From Streptomyces sp. NBC_00569 (GTDB lineage: Bacteria > Actinomycetota > Actinomycetes > Streptomycetales > Streptomycetaceae), in contig NZ_CP107783.1 in the NCBI RefSeq assembly GCF_036345255.1, positions 8,673,001 through 8,737,000 of the forward strand: 64,000 nucleotides of DNA, written 5' to 3'. Within the stretch, counting starts at the first letter, position 1, and each line of letters opens with the position of its first letter. Below, piece after piece: positions 17,740 to 27,308 of the stretch. A program made the position numbers and the translations under genes. The notes below the pieces were generated by a model. It made no database searches and was not told where the DNA came from. It saw only the letters and a program-made list of their open reading frames with translations.

Positions 17740-18983
17740 GCAGTGAACGCGCCCGCGGCGCGGCCATCACCGGGATCGGTGTGATCGCGCCCAACGGACT
17801 GCACGCCGACGCGTACTGGAAATCCGTCCGGGAGGGCCTCGGCGCCCTGGACCGGATCACCCGCGAGGGATGCGAGAACATGCCGCTCCGCGTCGGCGGT
17901 GAGGTCCGCGGCTTCGATCCCGCAGGCCTCATCGACGAGCGGTTCCTCGTCCAGACGGACCGGTTCACGCACTTCGGTATGGCCGCTGCCGCGCTCGCCC
18001 TCGACGAAGCCGGGCTCGGCCGCGGTGACCCCGCGGAGCCGTACTCCATCGGCGTGGTCACCGCGGCCGGTTCCGGCGGCGGTGAGTTCGGACAGCGGGA
18101 GCTCCAGAAGCTGTGGGGGCAGGGCTCCAAGTTCGTTGGCCCCTACCAGTCCATCGCCTGGTTCTACGCCGCCACCACCGGACAGGTCTCCATCTGGAGC
18201 GGCTTCAAGGGGCCGTGCGGAGTGGTCGCGAGCGACGAGGCGGGCGGTCTGGACGCCATCGCGCACGCGGCCCGCGCCGTACGGCGCGGAACCGGCGCCA
18301 TGGTCGTCGGATCCGCCGAGGCACCCATCGCCCCGTACTCGATGGTGTGCCAGCTCGGCTACCCCGAACTCAGCACCGCCGAGGACCCCGACCGGGCCTA
18401 CCTGCCCTTCACCGAGAAGGCCTGCGGGTTCGCGCCCGCCGAGGGCGGCGCGATGCTCGTCGTCGAGGACGAGAACCGCGCCCGCGAACGGGGGACGGAC
18501 GTCCGGGCCGTGGTGGCCGGTCACTCGGCCACCTTCACCGGCGCCTCCCGCTGGGAGGAGTCCCGGGAAGGGCTCGCCCGCGCGATCAAGGGCGCCCTCG
18601 ACGAGGCGGGCTGCGCCCCGGAGGAGATCGACGTCGTCTTCGCCGACGCCATGGGCGTACCGGAGGCGGACCGTGCCGAGGCGCTGGCCATCGCCGACGC
18701 CCTGGGCGCGCACGGCAGCCGCGTCCCCGTCACGGCACCCAAGACCGGTACGGGGCGGGCCTACTGCGCGGCGCCCGTGCTGGACGTCGCCTCCGCCGTG
18801 TTCGCCATGGAGAACGGCCTCGTACCCCCCACACCCAACGTGTTCGACATCTGCCACGACCTCGACCTGGTGATGTCTCGCGCTCGCCCCGCCGAGCTGC
18901 GCACGGCCCTGGTCCTCAGCAGGGGACTCATGGGTTCCAACGCGGCGCTGGTAGTGCGCCGCGGCGGCGACTCCGCCCGATAG
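17736..18983 (+). CDS. Spore-pigment ketosynthase beta / chain-length factor
   Basis: A 415-residue KS homologue lacking the catalytic Cys: the position aligned with KS-alpha Cys169 is Glu168 ([12 protein letters not shown]). Antibiotic chain-length factors usually carry Gln there. It forms the heterodimer with KS-alpha and sets chain length. It also lacks the KS-alpha NAHGSGT histidine motif ([11 protein letters not shown] instead). ATG 17736 overlaps the upstream stop by four bases. Confidence 0.92.
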   Translation: MSSERARGAAITGIGVIAPNGLHADAYWKSVREGLGALDRITREGCENMPLRVGGEVRGFDPAGLIDERFLVQTDRFTHFGMAAAALALDEAGLGRGDPAEPYSIGVVTAAGSGGGEFGQRELQKLWGQGSKFVGPYQSIAWFYAATTGQVSIWSGFKGPCGVVASDEAGGLDAIAHAARAVRRGTGAMVVGSAEAPIAPYSMVCQLGYPELSTAEDPDRAYLPFTEKACGFAPAEGGAMLVVEDENRARERGTDVRAVVAGHSATFTGASRWEESREGLARAIKGALDEAGCAPEEIDVVFADAMGVPEADRAEALAIADALGAHGSRVPVTAPKTGTGRAYCAAPVLDVASAVFAMENGLVPPTPNVFDICHDLDLVMSRARPAELRTALVLSRGLMGSNAALVVRRGGDSAR

Positions 18984-19009
18984 GACCGGGCGGGAAGGAG
19001 AACACCCGC

Positions 19010-19748
<739 letters not shown>

Positions 19749-19779
19749 TCGCCGACCGCCCGTCCAGGAAGGAAACCCG

Positions 19780-20112
19780 ATGCATCACGCCCTGATCGTC
19801 GCCCGCATGGCGCCCGGTTCGGCGCCGGCGATCTCCGACGTGTTCGCCGACTCGGACCGAGGTGAGCTCCCGCGTCTGATCGGCGTCAAGAGCCGTAGCC
19901 TGTTCCAGTTCGGCGACGTGTACCTGCACCTCATCGAGTCCGACAAGGACCCGGCGCCCGCCATCGCGCAGGTGGCCGGCCACCCCGAGTTCCGCAGTAT
20001 CAGCGATCAGCTGTCGGCGTACGTCAGCGCGTACGACCCGCAGACATGGCGCAGCCCCAAGGACGCCATGGCGCACCGCTTCTACCACTGGGACCGGAAC
20101 AACCCCTCCTGA
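19780..20112 (+). CDS. TcmI-family polyketide cyclase (WhiE ORFVII-like)
   Basis: A 110-residue alpha+beta barrel monomer of the TcmI cyclase family (HHALIVARMAPGSAPAISDV start; SRSLFQFGDVYLHLIE; HPEFRSISDQL). TcmI closes the last ring of tetracenomycin, and WhiE ORFVII is the spore-pigment equivalent. AGGAAGGA lies eight bases before ATG 19780. It is the last gene of the plus-strand pigment operon and is followed by a long perfect hairpin. Confidence 0.9.
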   Translation: MHHALIVARMAPGSAPAISDVFADSDRGELPRLIGVKSRSLFQFGDVYLHLIESDKDPAPAIAQVAGHPEFRSISDQLSAYVSAYDPQTWRSPKDAMAHRFYHWDRNNPS

Positions 20113-20123
20113 GTGAGGGCACG

Positions 20124-20182
20124 ACACAACCCGAGGCCGCCGGTCCCGCGTCAGACGCGGAGCCGGCGGCCTCGGGTTGTGT
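20124..20182. terminator. Strong bidirectional terminator after the pigment operon
   Basis: A perfect 20-bp stem (arms 20124-20143 and 20163-20182) with a 19-nt loop that contains a further small GCGT/ACGC pairing. It separates the convergent pigment operon and the methyltransferase gene. Confidence 0.85.
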
Positions 20183-20200
20183 CCGGAGACCGTGTGCGGG

Positions 20201-21268
20201 TCAGGCGGGCACGGTGCACTCGAAGGCGTGCAGATACGCGTTGACGGGACGGACCTCGCCGAGGACGAGACCCGCGTCCGTCAGCCGCTCGACCATGCTC
20301 AGCCGGGTGTGCTTGGCGCCACCGACGTTGAGGAGCAGCAGCAGGTCCATGGACGTCGTGAACTTCATCGACGGGGTGTCGTCGACGAGGTTCTCGATGA
20401 CGATGACGCGGGCACCGGGCCGCGCCGCCTTGCGGACGTTGGCCAGCGCCCTGCGGGTGCTGTCGTCGTCCCACTCCAGGATGTTCTTGATGATGTAGAC
20501 ATCCGCCTGGACCGGGATGTCCTCGCGGCAGTCACCGGCGATGATGCGCACCCGTGAGGACAGCGCACCGCCCTCGCGCAGGCGCGCATCGGCGTTCTCG
20601 ACCACGCCCGGCAGGTCGAGCAGCGTGCCGTGCATGTCGGGGTGCTTCTCCAGCAGGCTGGCCACGACCTGCCCTTGACCGCCGCCGATGTCCGCGACCG
20701 AGGCCATTCCCTCCAGATCGAGGAGGGCGGCGACGTCGCGCGCGGACTGCTCGCTGGATGTCGTCATGGCGCGGTTGAACACGTGCGCCGACTCGGGAGC
20801 CTCCTGGTTGAGATAGGTGAAGAACTCAGCTTCGTACACGTCCTCGAAGACGTTGCGGCCGTGGCGCACCGCCTCGTCGAGCTTCGGCCAGACGTTCCAG
20901 GTCCACGGCTCGGTGCACCACAGCGCGATGTAGCGCAGGCTGTGCGGGTCGTCCTCGCGCAGGAGCCGGGACATGTCCGTGTGCGCGAACGTGCCGTCCG
21001 GGCGCTCCGTGAAGACGCCCTGGCTGGCCAGTGCGCGCAGCAGCCGGCGCAGCGTCAGCGGCTTGGTCTCCACCGCAGCCGCCAGGTCCTCCACGCTCAT
21101 GGGCGTGTCGTCCAGGGCGTCGGCCACGCCCAGGCGGGCGGCCGCGCGTACGGCGGCGGCGCACGCGGCCCCGAAAACCAGCTCCCGCAGACGCATGGGT
21201 GACTGGGGAGCCTGATCGACGGTCGTCATCTGCTGCCTCGCTTCTGCTGGCGTGATGTGTGCGGACAT
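20201..21268 (-). CDS. SAM-dependent O-methyltransferase (small-molecule, DnrK/TcmO type)
   Basis: A 355-residue class I methyltransferase. An N-terminal dimerisation winged-helix domain (LGVADALDDTPMSVEDLAAA) precedes the SAM-binding DIGGGQGQVVASLL, and the ENLVDD and AFECT segments complete the fold typical of polyketide O-methyltransferases. The position beside the pigment PKS suggests it methylates the pigment, though it faces the operon from the opposite strand. It starts 11 bases after the beta-helix gene stop, so those two are co-transcribed. ATG 21268 is used; ATG 21229 is also possible. Confidence 0.87.
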   Translation of the reverse strand: MSAHITPAEARQQMTTVDQAPQSPMRLRELVFGAACAAAVRAAARLGVADALDDTPMSVEDLAAAVETKPLTLRRLLRALASQGVFTERPDGTFAHTDMSRLLREDDPHSLRYIALWCTEPWTWNVWPKLDEAVRHGRNVFEDVYEAEFFTYLNQEAPESAHVFNRAMTTSSEQSARDVAALLDLEGMASVADIGGGQGQVVASLLEKHPDMHGTLLDLPGVVENADARLREGGALSSRVRIIAGDCREDIPVQADVYIIKNILEWDDDSTRRALANVRKAARPGARVIVIENLVDDTPSMKFTTSMDLLLLLNVGGAKHTRLSMVERLTDAGLVLGEVRPVNAYLHAFECTVPA

Positions 21269-21279
21269 GGCATGGGTCC

Positions 21280-22341
21280 TCAGCACCTTCCGGCGGGCAC
21301 GGACACCGCGCACCTGTTGTCGCGGTACTTGTTGCCCTTGCCCTTGTCCTGGGTGACCAGGTCGGTCGTGTTGCCCATCACGAGGTTGTCGCGGATCTCG
21401 TTGCGCTGGTTGAGGGCACCCTTGAAGTTCTTGGCGAGCACGATGCCGCCCGACATCGGGGCCTTGCCCACGTTGTTCACGATGCTGTTGTCCGCCAGCA
21501 GCGAGTCCTCGACGCCGGTGAGGACGATGCCCGACCCCTGGATGTAGGGCAGGCGCGCGGTCGCGGGACAGTACTTGCTGTTGTCGTGCACGTAGTTGTT
21601 CCGCACCGTCAGTGCGCCGGGGCGCGGTTTGTTCTCGTCACCCACGAGCATCATCGCGGCGCAGTTGCCGGCCGCCTCGTTGTGCGCGACCGCCAGGTTC
21701 CGCAGCCGCCGTACGGTGACGCCGATCCGGTTGCCGAGCATCCGGTTGTGGCTGACCACCGTCCCATCGGTGTTCAGGGCTCCCTCCTCGGCGTAGACCG
21801 TGTTGCCCAGGAAGAGGCCGGCGTCGCCGTTGGCCGCGACGGTGTCGTGGCGGACCACCCCGCGCACGGACCGTTCCTGGCCGATGCCCCACTGGCCGTT
21901 CTTCTCGGAGGTCACTCCCTCGATCCGGAGACGGTCGGTACCCGTCGCCCACAGACCGTTCTTGGTGAAACCACGAAGGGTCAGCGAGCGCACGGTGACG
22001 CGTTCGACGGGCTTGCTCTTGGTCCCGGTCACGCAGATGCCGTTGCCGGCCTTGGCACATGCGTTGTCGGCGGACCTCGTGCCGGGGAGGATGACGGTGG
22101 ACCGGGCGCTCGCGCCCCGCAGCGTCAGTCCGGACACGGTGATGTTGACGCTCTCGTGGAAGGTGCCGGGGGAGAGGACGATGACGTCTCCCGGCTTTGC
22201 CGTGTTCACGGCTTTCTGGATCGACTCGCCCGGTTTCACACGGTGCACCGTCCGGCAGTCGGCCGACGGGGCCGCGGCCCCCACGCTCGACGCGACGACG
22301 GCCGCGGTGCATGCGAGGTACGCAATCTGTCGCTTGGTCAT
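21280..22341 (-). CDS. Secreted right-handed parallel beta-helix protein
   Basis: A 353-residue protein with an N-terminal signal (MTKRQIAYLACTAAVVASS, likely cut after GAAA), then SIQKAVNTAKPGDVIVLSPG, the usual start of a NosD/pectate-lyase-like beta-helix, and many rungs with N-x-(V/I)-x-x-N repeats (LRNLAVAHNEAAGN; ALTVRNNYVHDNS). Cysteines are scattered and could form disulphides. No catalytic residues are certain; the fold suits polysaccharide lyases or adhesins. It is the first gene of a two-gene unit with the methyltransferase, an odd pairing beside a pigment cluster. Confidence 0.82.
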   Translation of the reverse strand: MTKRQIAYLACTAAVVASSVGAAAPSADCRTVHRVKPGESIQKAVNTAKPGDVIVLSPGTFHESVNITVSGLTLRGASARSTVILPGTRSADNACAKAGNGICVTGTKSKPVERVTVRSLTLRGFTKNGLWATGTDRLRIEGVTSEKNGQWGIGQERSVRGVVRHDTVAANGDAGLFLGNTVYAEEGALNTDGTVVSHNRMLGNRIGVTVRRLRNLAVAHNEAAGNCAAMMLVGDENKPRPGALTVRNNYVHDNSKYCPATARLPYIQGSGIVLTGVEDSLLADNSIVNNVGKAPMSGGIVLAKNFKGALNQRNEIRDNLVMGNTTDLVTQDKGKGNKYRDNRCAVSVPAGRC

Positions 22342-22446
22342 ATGGCGAAGCTACGAGCGGGTGTTCCGGCCCGCCACTGCTGATCGCCCAGGTGGGCCGC
22401 CACCTACGCTGTGGGTGAGCCGAACGAGCGGAAAGGGGGGCGGCGC

Positions 22447-22893
22447 ATGGCCACTTGGGGGCTGATCGTCGAGATGACCGTGGGTACGGGGGAGCGCAAG
22501 CACATGGAGGCGTCCGTGCTCGCGCATGTCGAGGGCTCACGTGAAGAGGCCCTGGCGGAGCTGGGGGAGTGGATCGGGCGCTACACGCCGGAGCACCCCC
22601 GCAGTCCGAAGCGCACTCGGATCTTCCGAACCGCCGACGGGTTCCTGCTCGTCATCGACGGTGCCTGGCAGACCTTCAGTTCCCGGTTCACGGTCGCGGA
22701 ACTGGTGAAGGACAGCGCCGCGCCGCAGCCGTCGCCGGTGCCGTCGCCCGTGCCGCCGCCCGAGGAAGCAGCGCCCCCGCCCGCCGTGCCGCCCGAGGAC
22801 GCCGCTCCGGCGCGCTCGGGTCCGACCGTGGACCGGTACGCGGACGGGGTGCCGGTGAAGCCGGTCTGGCTGGGCCGCACCGACCTGCCGTGA
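22447..22893 (+). CDS. Hypothetical protein with proline-rich tail
   Basis: A 148-residue protein. An ordered N-terminal half (MATWGLIVEMTVGTGERKHM to about residue 85, with a TFSSRFTVAELV strand-helix) is followed by a Pro/Ala/Glu-rich linker (about 90-125) and a short C-terminal motif, VDRYADGVPVKPVWLGR. Related small proteins are common in Streptomyces but have no known role. AAAGGGGGG upstream may serve as ribosome-binding site for ATG 22447; GTG 22411 is an alternative. It is divergent from the beta-helix gene. Confidence 0.7.
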   Translation: MATWGLIVEMTVGTGERKHMEASVLAHVEGSREEALAELGEWIGRYTPEHPRSPKRTRIFRTADGFLLVIDGAWQTFSSRFTVAELVKDSAAPQPSPVPSPVPPPEEAAPPPAVPPEDAAPARSGPTVDRYADGVPVKPVWLGRTDLP

Positions 22894-22912
22894 CGGCACG
22901 GGTCGAGAGGCG

Positions 22913-24049
22913 CTAGGTGTCCGTGGACACCGGTGAGTCGGTCCGCGCGGCGACCGAGTTGTCGGTCGCGGACCTCGGGATCGGCCGGTCGTCGCGCAGG
23001 GCCTGCCAGACCTGGTGGGACGCCTTGGTGAGCGGCAGGACGCGGCCGGCGTCCTGGGGGTCGTAAGTGACGGGCAGCGTGACCATGTTCATGTGGTCGG
23101 GGCTGATGCCCTTCAGGTCCTTCGCCAGGCCGAGCAGCTTGTCCGCGGAGGCGAGACCGGAGTCGGCGCTCACGGTCTTGGTCGCGGTGTCGGCGAGTTC
23201 GTACGTCCTGGCGGGGTTGCTGAGCACGCCGATCGACTCGGCGCGGTGGATCAGTGCCTTGATGAAGGTCTGCTGGAGCTGGATCCGGCCCAGGTCGCTG
23301 CCGTCGCCGACGGCGTGCCTGGTCCGCACGAGTGCCAGTGCCTGTTCACCCTTGAGGGTGTGCTTGCCTGCGCTCAGGGACAGATGGCTGCTGGTGTCCT
23401 TGATGGCCCGGTGGGTGGTGATGTCGACACCACCGAGCTCGTCGACGAACTTCTGGAAGCCCTTGAAGTCGACCTCGAGATAGTGGTCCATGCGGACGCC
23501 CGACATCTTCTCCACCGTCTTCACGGTGCAGGCGGGGCCGCCCACCTGGTACGCCGCGTTGAACATCGACTGATGCTCGCCCGGTGCCGTGCCGCCCGAC
23601 GGCTTCGCGCACTGCGGCCGGTCGACCATCGTGTCGCGGGGGATGCTGACGACGGAGGCCATTTTGTGGCTCTTGTCGACGTGCAGCACCATCGCCGTGT
23701 CCGAGCGGGCGCCGGTGACGCCCCTGCCGTACTTGCCGTGTGTACCGGCGCGCGAGTCGGAGCCGAGGAGGAGGATGTTCATCGCCCCGTCGTGGCCCGC
23801 GTCAGGGCGGTTCTCGCCCAGTACGGCGTTGATGTCCGTGCCCTTGAGGTTCCCGTTCAGGTGTGACCACGCGTAGGCCGCACCACCGCCGCCGACAAGG
23901 ACGGCGCCGAGTGCGCTGTACGTGATGACGCGCAGCCGTTTCCTGCGGGACCTGCCACGTGAGCGGTGCAGGTTCGCGGACCCGTATCCGGGGTGGTCAA
24001 GGGCGTCGGCTGAGGGCGCGTGCCCTTCGTCTCCGCTGTTGTGCGGCAT
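22913..24049 (-). CDS. LytR-CpsA-Psr (LCP) family cell-wall glycopolymer ligase
   Basis: A 378-residue protein with a cytoplasmic N-terminus, one membrane helix (about 40-60) and an extracellular LCP domain. NILLLGSDSRAG is the entry motif; further conserved segments are RSDTAMVLHVD, VVSIPRDTMV with the catalytic-pocket Arg and Asp, and ALALVRTRHAVGDGSDLGRIQLQQ. The family transfers undecaprenyl-linked glycopolymers (teichoic or teichulosonic acids, polysaccharides) onto peptidoglycan. The SLT transglycosylase gene lies directly upstream on the same strand (67 bases apart), so a joint cell-wall role is likely. Confidence 0.9.
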   Translation of the reverse strand: MPHNSGDEGHAPSADALDHPGYGSANLHRSRGRSRRKRLRVITYSALGAVLVGGGGAAYAWSHLNGNLKGTDINAVLGENRPDAGHDGAMNILLLGSDSRAGTHGKYGRGVTGARSDTAMVLHVDKSHKMASVVSIPRDTMVDRPQCAKPSGGTAPGEHQSMFNAAYQVGGPACTVKTVEKMSGVRMDHYLEVDFKGFQKFVDELGGVDITTHRAIKDTSSHLSLSAGKHTLKGEQALALVRTRHAVGDGSDLGRIQLQQTFIKALIHRAESIGVLSNPARTYELADTATKTVSADSGLASADKLLGLAKDLKGISPDHMNMVTLPVTYDPQDAGRVLPLTKASHQVWQALRDDRPIPRSATDNSVAARTDSPVSTDT

Positions 24050-24116
24050 GGGCGCTGCCCTCCGTTCGAGGGTTGAGGTGTGCCGTGGATCAGTTGCGGC
24101 GTGTGGTGACGACGGC

Positions 24117-24626
24117 TCAGTACGCGGAGTTGACGTTGTCGATGGAGCCGTAGCGGTCGGCGGCGTAGTTGGCGGCCGCGGTGATGTTGGCGACCGGGTC
24201 CGTCAGGCTGTTGGCGGTGCCGGCGACGTGGTACGCGTTGAAGGTCGGCTGGATCACCTGCAGCAGGCCCTTGGACGGGGTGCCCTTGACCGCGTTGACG
24301 TCGTAGCCGTTCACGGCATTCGGGTTGCCGGACGACTCACGCATGATGTTGCGGTGCAGACCCTCGTAGGAGCCGGGGATGCCCTTGGCCTTCATGACCT
24401 TGAGGGCCTCGTTGATCCAGGCGTCGACGTTGTTCCCGTCGGTGGCCTTCTTCGTCGACACCGAGGGAGCGGCCTTCGGCGCCGCGGCGGGCTCGGCGGC
24501 CTGCGCGGGGGACGGGGCGAAGGTCAGTGCAGCGCCCGCGAGACCGGCGGCGGCCAGGACCGTGACGGTGGCGCGCTTGAAGCGGGTGGGGCGGGCGGCA
24601 GCGGTGATCTGAGTGGAGAAGGCCAT
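24117..24626 (-). CDS. Secreted transglycosylase SLT-domain protein
   Basis: A 169-residue protein with a Sec signal (to about residue 43, AQA cut), a short Ala/Pro linker, and a compact lysozyme-like SLT domain: catalytic Glu in NIMRESSGNPNAVN, then KGLLQVIQPTFNAYH, and PVANITAAANYAADRYGS at the end. It would cleave peptidoglycan glycan strands. Several Streptomyces relatives are preceded by c-di-AMP riboswitches; the long structured leader here fits that pattern. Confidence 0.87.
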   Translation of the reverse strand: MAFSTQITAAARPTRFKRATVTVLAAAGLAGAALTFAPSPAQAAEPAAAPKAAPSVSTKKATDGNNVDAWINEALKVMKAKGIPGSYEGLHRNIMRESSGNPNAVNGYDVNAVKGTPSKGLLQVIQPTFNAYHVAGTANSLTDPVANITAAANYAADRYGSIDNVNSAY

Positions 24627-24650
24627 ACGGGATTACCTCTTCATGCTCGG

Positions 24651-24789
24651 GGACATCGTGCGGCGCCGGCCGTGTGGTGGCGCTGGGAGCGGAGTGGAGA
24701 TCCGCGTCCTGACCCGGGGGTCCGGAGCGAACGCCTTGGCTCGTGCTCCGACCCGCTCTCCGGGACGACAGCCATAGTTAGCGATGCCC
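24651..24789 (-). promoter_or_regulatory. Structured 5' leader, candidate ydaO-type (c-di-AMP) riboswitch
   Basis: On the minus strand, 25-163 bases before the SLT gene, GGGCATCG at the 5' end pairs with CGATGTCC at the 3' end (8 bp, one G-U), closing a domain that holds several GC hairpins (CCGGAG/CTCCGG; GGAGC/GCTCC; CCGCGTCC region). It starts with CGCTAAC, like the ydaO class. I do not see a clear match to all conserved ydaO core bases, so the class is inferred from position and closing helix. Confidence 0.4.
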
Positions 24790-25033
24790 GAGAGGGGGCG
24801 CAAGGATGTGACGTACTACCCCACTACGGAGGAATGTCCGAAATGAACCGATGTGATGCTCTCTGTGCACCGCTGGGCGGCGCTGTCCGCTACTACCGCC
24901 TCTAGTATGTGATCTGGCTCCTATGGGGTGCTTCACAGGCTCGGCCCCCCTCCGCGTTACCCAGGTCACGCGTTCAGCCCGGTGCGGAGGCCTGGATGAC
25001 GCCCTCGGAGGGCGACTCTCTCAAGGAGGCGGA

Positions 25034-25915
25034 ATGGGTGGGACCGCGCGGCCGGTCGACTTCGTGACCGAGGGGCCCGTGCCGCTGGCGCTGGACGTGA
25101 GCTGGATCCATGGATCGGAGTCGGCGAAGCACAACACCGACCCGGACATCCAGGCGCACCTCTATGACGAGCACACGGTCGTCCTGCGCCAGAACATGGC
25201 CGTGCATTACGAGGCACCCTTCCTGTTTCTGCTGTTCGGCAACGCGCGTGCCGTACTCATCGACACGGGAGCCACCGCGTCCGCCGAGTACTTCCCCCTG
25301 CGCCGGGTCGTCGACGGGCTCATCGGGGACTGGCTGGCGGAGCACCCCCGGGACGCCTATGAACTCCTCGTCCTGCACACGCATGCCCACGGGGACCACG
25401 TGGCGGCGGATGCCCAGTTCGCCGACCGGCCGCACACGCGCGTGGTCGGGGCGGACCGTGACAGCGCCTGGGAGTTCTTCGGATTCGCGGACGATCAAGG
25501 GCGAGTGGCCCGGGTCGACCTGGGCGGCCGCGTCCTGGAGTGCCTGGCCACCCCGGGCCACCATGCGGCGGCCGTCACCTACTACGACCCGCACACTGGG
25601 TTCCTGCTCACCGGGGACACGGTCTATCCCGGGCGGCTGTACGTCGAGGACTGGGCGGCGTTCACCGAGTCCATCGACCGCATGGTCGAGTTCGCGGCCA
25701 CCCGGACGGTCACCCACGTCCTGGGCTGCCACATCGAGATGAGCGGCGAGCCGGGGGTCGATCACCCCGTCCTGACGACCTGTCAGCCGGACGAGCCACC
25801 CCTGGAGATGACGGTGGAGCAACTGCGGGACATCCGCCGTGCGATCGATGAGATCGGCGACCGGACCGGCCGCCACGTCTTCCCCGACTTCATCATCTGC
25901 CGCTCCGGCGAGTGA
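25034..25915 (+). CDS. MBL-fold metallo-hydrolase
   Basis: A 293-residue metallo-beta-lactamase-fold protein. The metal motif HTHAHGDH is at about residue 117, the next His in TPGHH, an Asp in LTGDTVYPG and a late His in LGCHIEM, so all ligands of a binuclear Zn site are present. The YEAPFLFLLFGN strand-rich N-terminus resembles glyoxalase II or lactonase-like enzymes; the substrate is unknown. An AAGGAGG site four bases before ATG 25034 fixes the start. It lies 113 bases ahead of a P450 gene, same strand. Confidence 0.87.
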   Translation: MGGTARPVDFVTEGPVPLALDVSWIHGSESAKHNTDPDIQAHLYDEHTVVLRQNMAVHYEAPFLFLLFGNARAVLIDTGATASAEYFPLRRVVDGLIGDWLAEHPRDAYELLVLHTHAHGDHVAADAQFADRPHTRVVGADRDSAWEFFGFADDQGRVARVDLGGRVLECLATPGHHAAAVTYYDPHTGFLLTGDTVYPGRLYVEDWAAFTESIDRMVEFAATRTVTHVLGCHIEMSGEPGVDHPVLTTCQPDEPPLEMTVEQLRDIRRAIDEIGDRTGRHVFPDFIICRSGE

Positions 25916-26028
25916 GCGCCCCGGCCTACCACGCCGACCTTCGCACCGAAACCGTGAGGGGGTCTGTCTCCGCCGACGGATGATCAATAACCTGGTGGGC
26001 GTTGCCTGTTACTGACCGAGGGAGCTTC

Positions 26029-27252
26029 ATGTCCACCGCACAGGTCCCCGACATACTGTCGCCGGAGTTCGCCGAGAATCCGTACCCGGCCTACGCGGCC
26101 ATGCGTGAGCACTCTCCGCTCATCTGGCACGAGGCCACACAGAGTTACGTCATCTCGCGGTACGCCGATGTCGAGCGCGTCTTCAAGGACAAGGAGTCGC
26201 AGTTCACGACGGACAACTACAACTGGCAGATCGAGCCGGTGCACGGCAAGACGATCCTCCAGCTCAGCGGGCGTGAGCACGCAGTCCGCCGCGCCCTCGT
26301 CGCACCGGCGTTCCGCGGAAGCGACCTCCAGGAGAAGTTCCTGCCGGTCATCGAGCGCAACTCCCGCGAACTGATCGACACGTTCCGCGCCACCGGCTCC
26401 GTCGACCTCGTGGGCGCGTACGCCACCCGCTTCCCCGTCAACGTGATCGCCGACATGCTGGGCCTGGACAAGGCGGACCACGCGCGCTTCCACGGCTGGT
26501 ACACCACCGTCATCGCGTTCCTCGGCAACCTGTCCGGGGACAAGGACGTCACGGCGGCCGGTGAGCGCACCCGCGTCGAGTTCGCCGAGTACATGATCCC
26601 GATCATCCGGCAGCGCCGGGACAACCTCGGCGACGACCTGCTCTCCTCGCTCTGCGCCGCCGAGGTCGACGGCGTCCGCATGAGCGACGAGGACATCAAG
26701 GCGTTCTGCAGCCTGCTCCTCGCGGCCGGCGGCGAGACCACCGACAAGGCCATCGCCAGCATCTTCGCCAACCTGCTCACCCACCCCGAGCAGCTCGACG
26801 CCGTCCGCAAGGACCGCACGCTGATCGCCCGCGCTTTCGCCGAGACGCTGCGCTACACCCCGCCCGTACACATGATCATGCGCCAGTCGGCGACGGACGT
26901 GGAGGTGAGCGGCGGCACGATCCCCGCGGGAGCGACCGTCACCTGTCTGATCGGCGCCGCCAACCGCGACGCGGACCGCTACACGGATCCCGACCGCTTC
27001 GACATCTTCCGCGAGGACCTCACCGCCACGAACGCGTTCTCGGCGGCGGCCGACCATCTGTCCTTCGCGCTCGGCCGGCACTTCTGCGTCGGGGCGCTGC
27101 TCGCCAAGGCCGAGGTCGAGATCGGCGTGGGCCAGCTCCTCGACGCGATGCCGGACGTGCGGCTCGCCGATGGCTTCGACCCGGTGGAACAAGGGGTGTT
27201 CACCCGCGGCCCGCAGTCCCTGCCGGTGCAGTTCACCCCGGTCACGGCGTGA
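26029..27252 (+). CDS. Cytochrome P450
   Basis: A 407-residue bacterial P450 with all hallmarks: I-helix LAAGGETTDKA (acid-alcohol pair E-T), K-helix ExxR in AETLRY, and heme loop LSFALGRHFCVGALLA with the axial Cys. It should be a functional monooxygenase needing a separate ferredoxin and reductase, none of which is nearby. The substrate cannot be inferred. It ends tail-to-tail with the conservon P450, sharing a terminator hairpin. Confidence 0.9.
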   Translation: MSTAQVPDILSPEFAENPYPAYAAMREHSPLIWHEATQSYVISRYADVERVFKDKESQFTTDNYNWQIEPVHGKTILQLSGREHAVRRALVAPAFRGSDLQEKFLPVIERNSRELIDTFRATGSVDLVGAYATRFPVNVIADMLGLDKADHARFHGWYTTVIAFLGNLSGDKDVTAAGERTRVEFAEYMIPIIRQRRDNLGDDLLSSLCAAEVDGVRMSDEDIKAFCSLLLAAGGETTDKAIASIFANLLTHPEQLDAVRKDRTLIARAFAETLRYTPPVHMIMRQSATDVEVSGGTIPAGATVTCLIGAANRDADRYTDPDRFDIFREDLTATNAFSAAADHLSFALGRHFCVGALLAKAEVEIGVGQLLDAMPDVRLADGFDPVEQGVFTRGPQSLPVQFTPVTA

Positions 27253-27256
27253 ACAA

Positions 27257-27293
27257 CGCGGCCGGGACCGGCAGTTGCCCGGTCCCGGCCGCG
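27257..27293. terminator. Bidirectional terminator between convergent P450 genes
   Basis: A perfect 15-bp stem (arms 27257-27271 and 27279-27293) with a 7-nt loop, starting four bases after the plus-strand P450 stop. Confidence 0.85.
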
Positions 27294-27308
27294 TCGTGTC
27301 CGTAGGTC

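Noticed and set aside
24117..24626. Resuscitation-promoting factor (Rpf)
   Set aside because: The domain reads as SLT (RESSGNPNAVN, LLQVIQPTF) and not as the Rpf fold, and no LysM is present.
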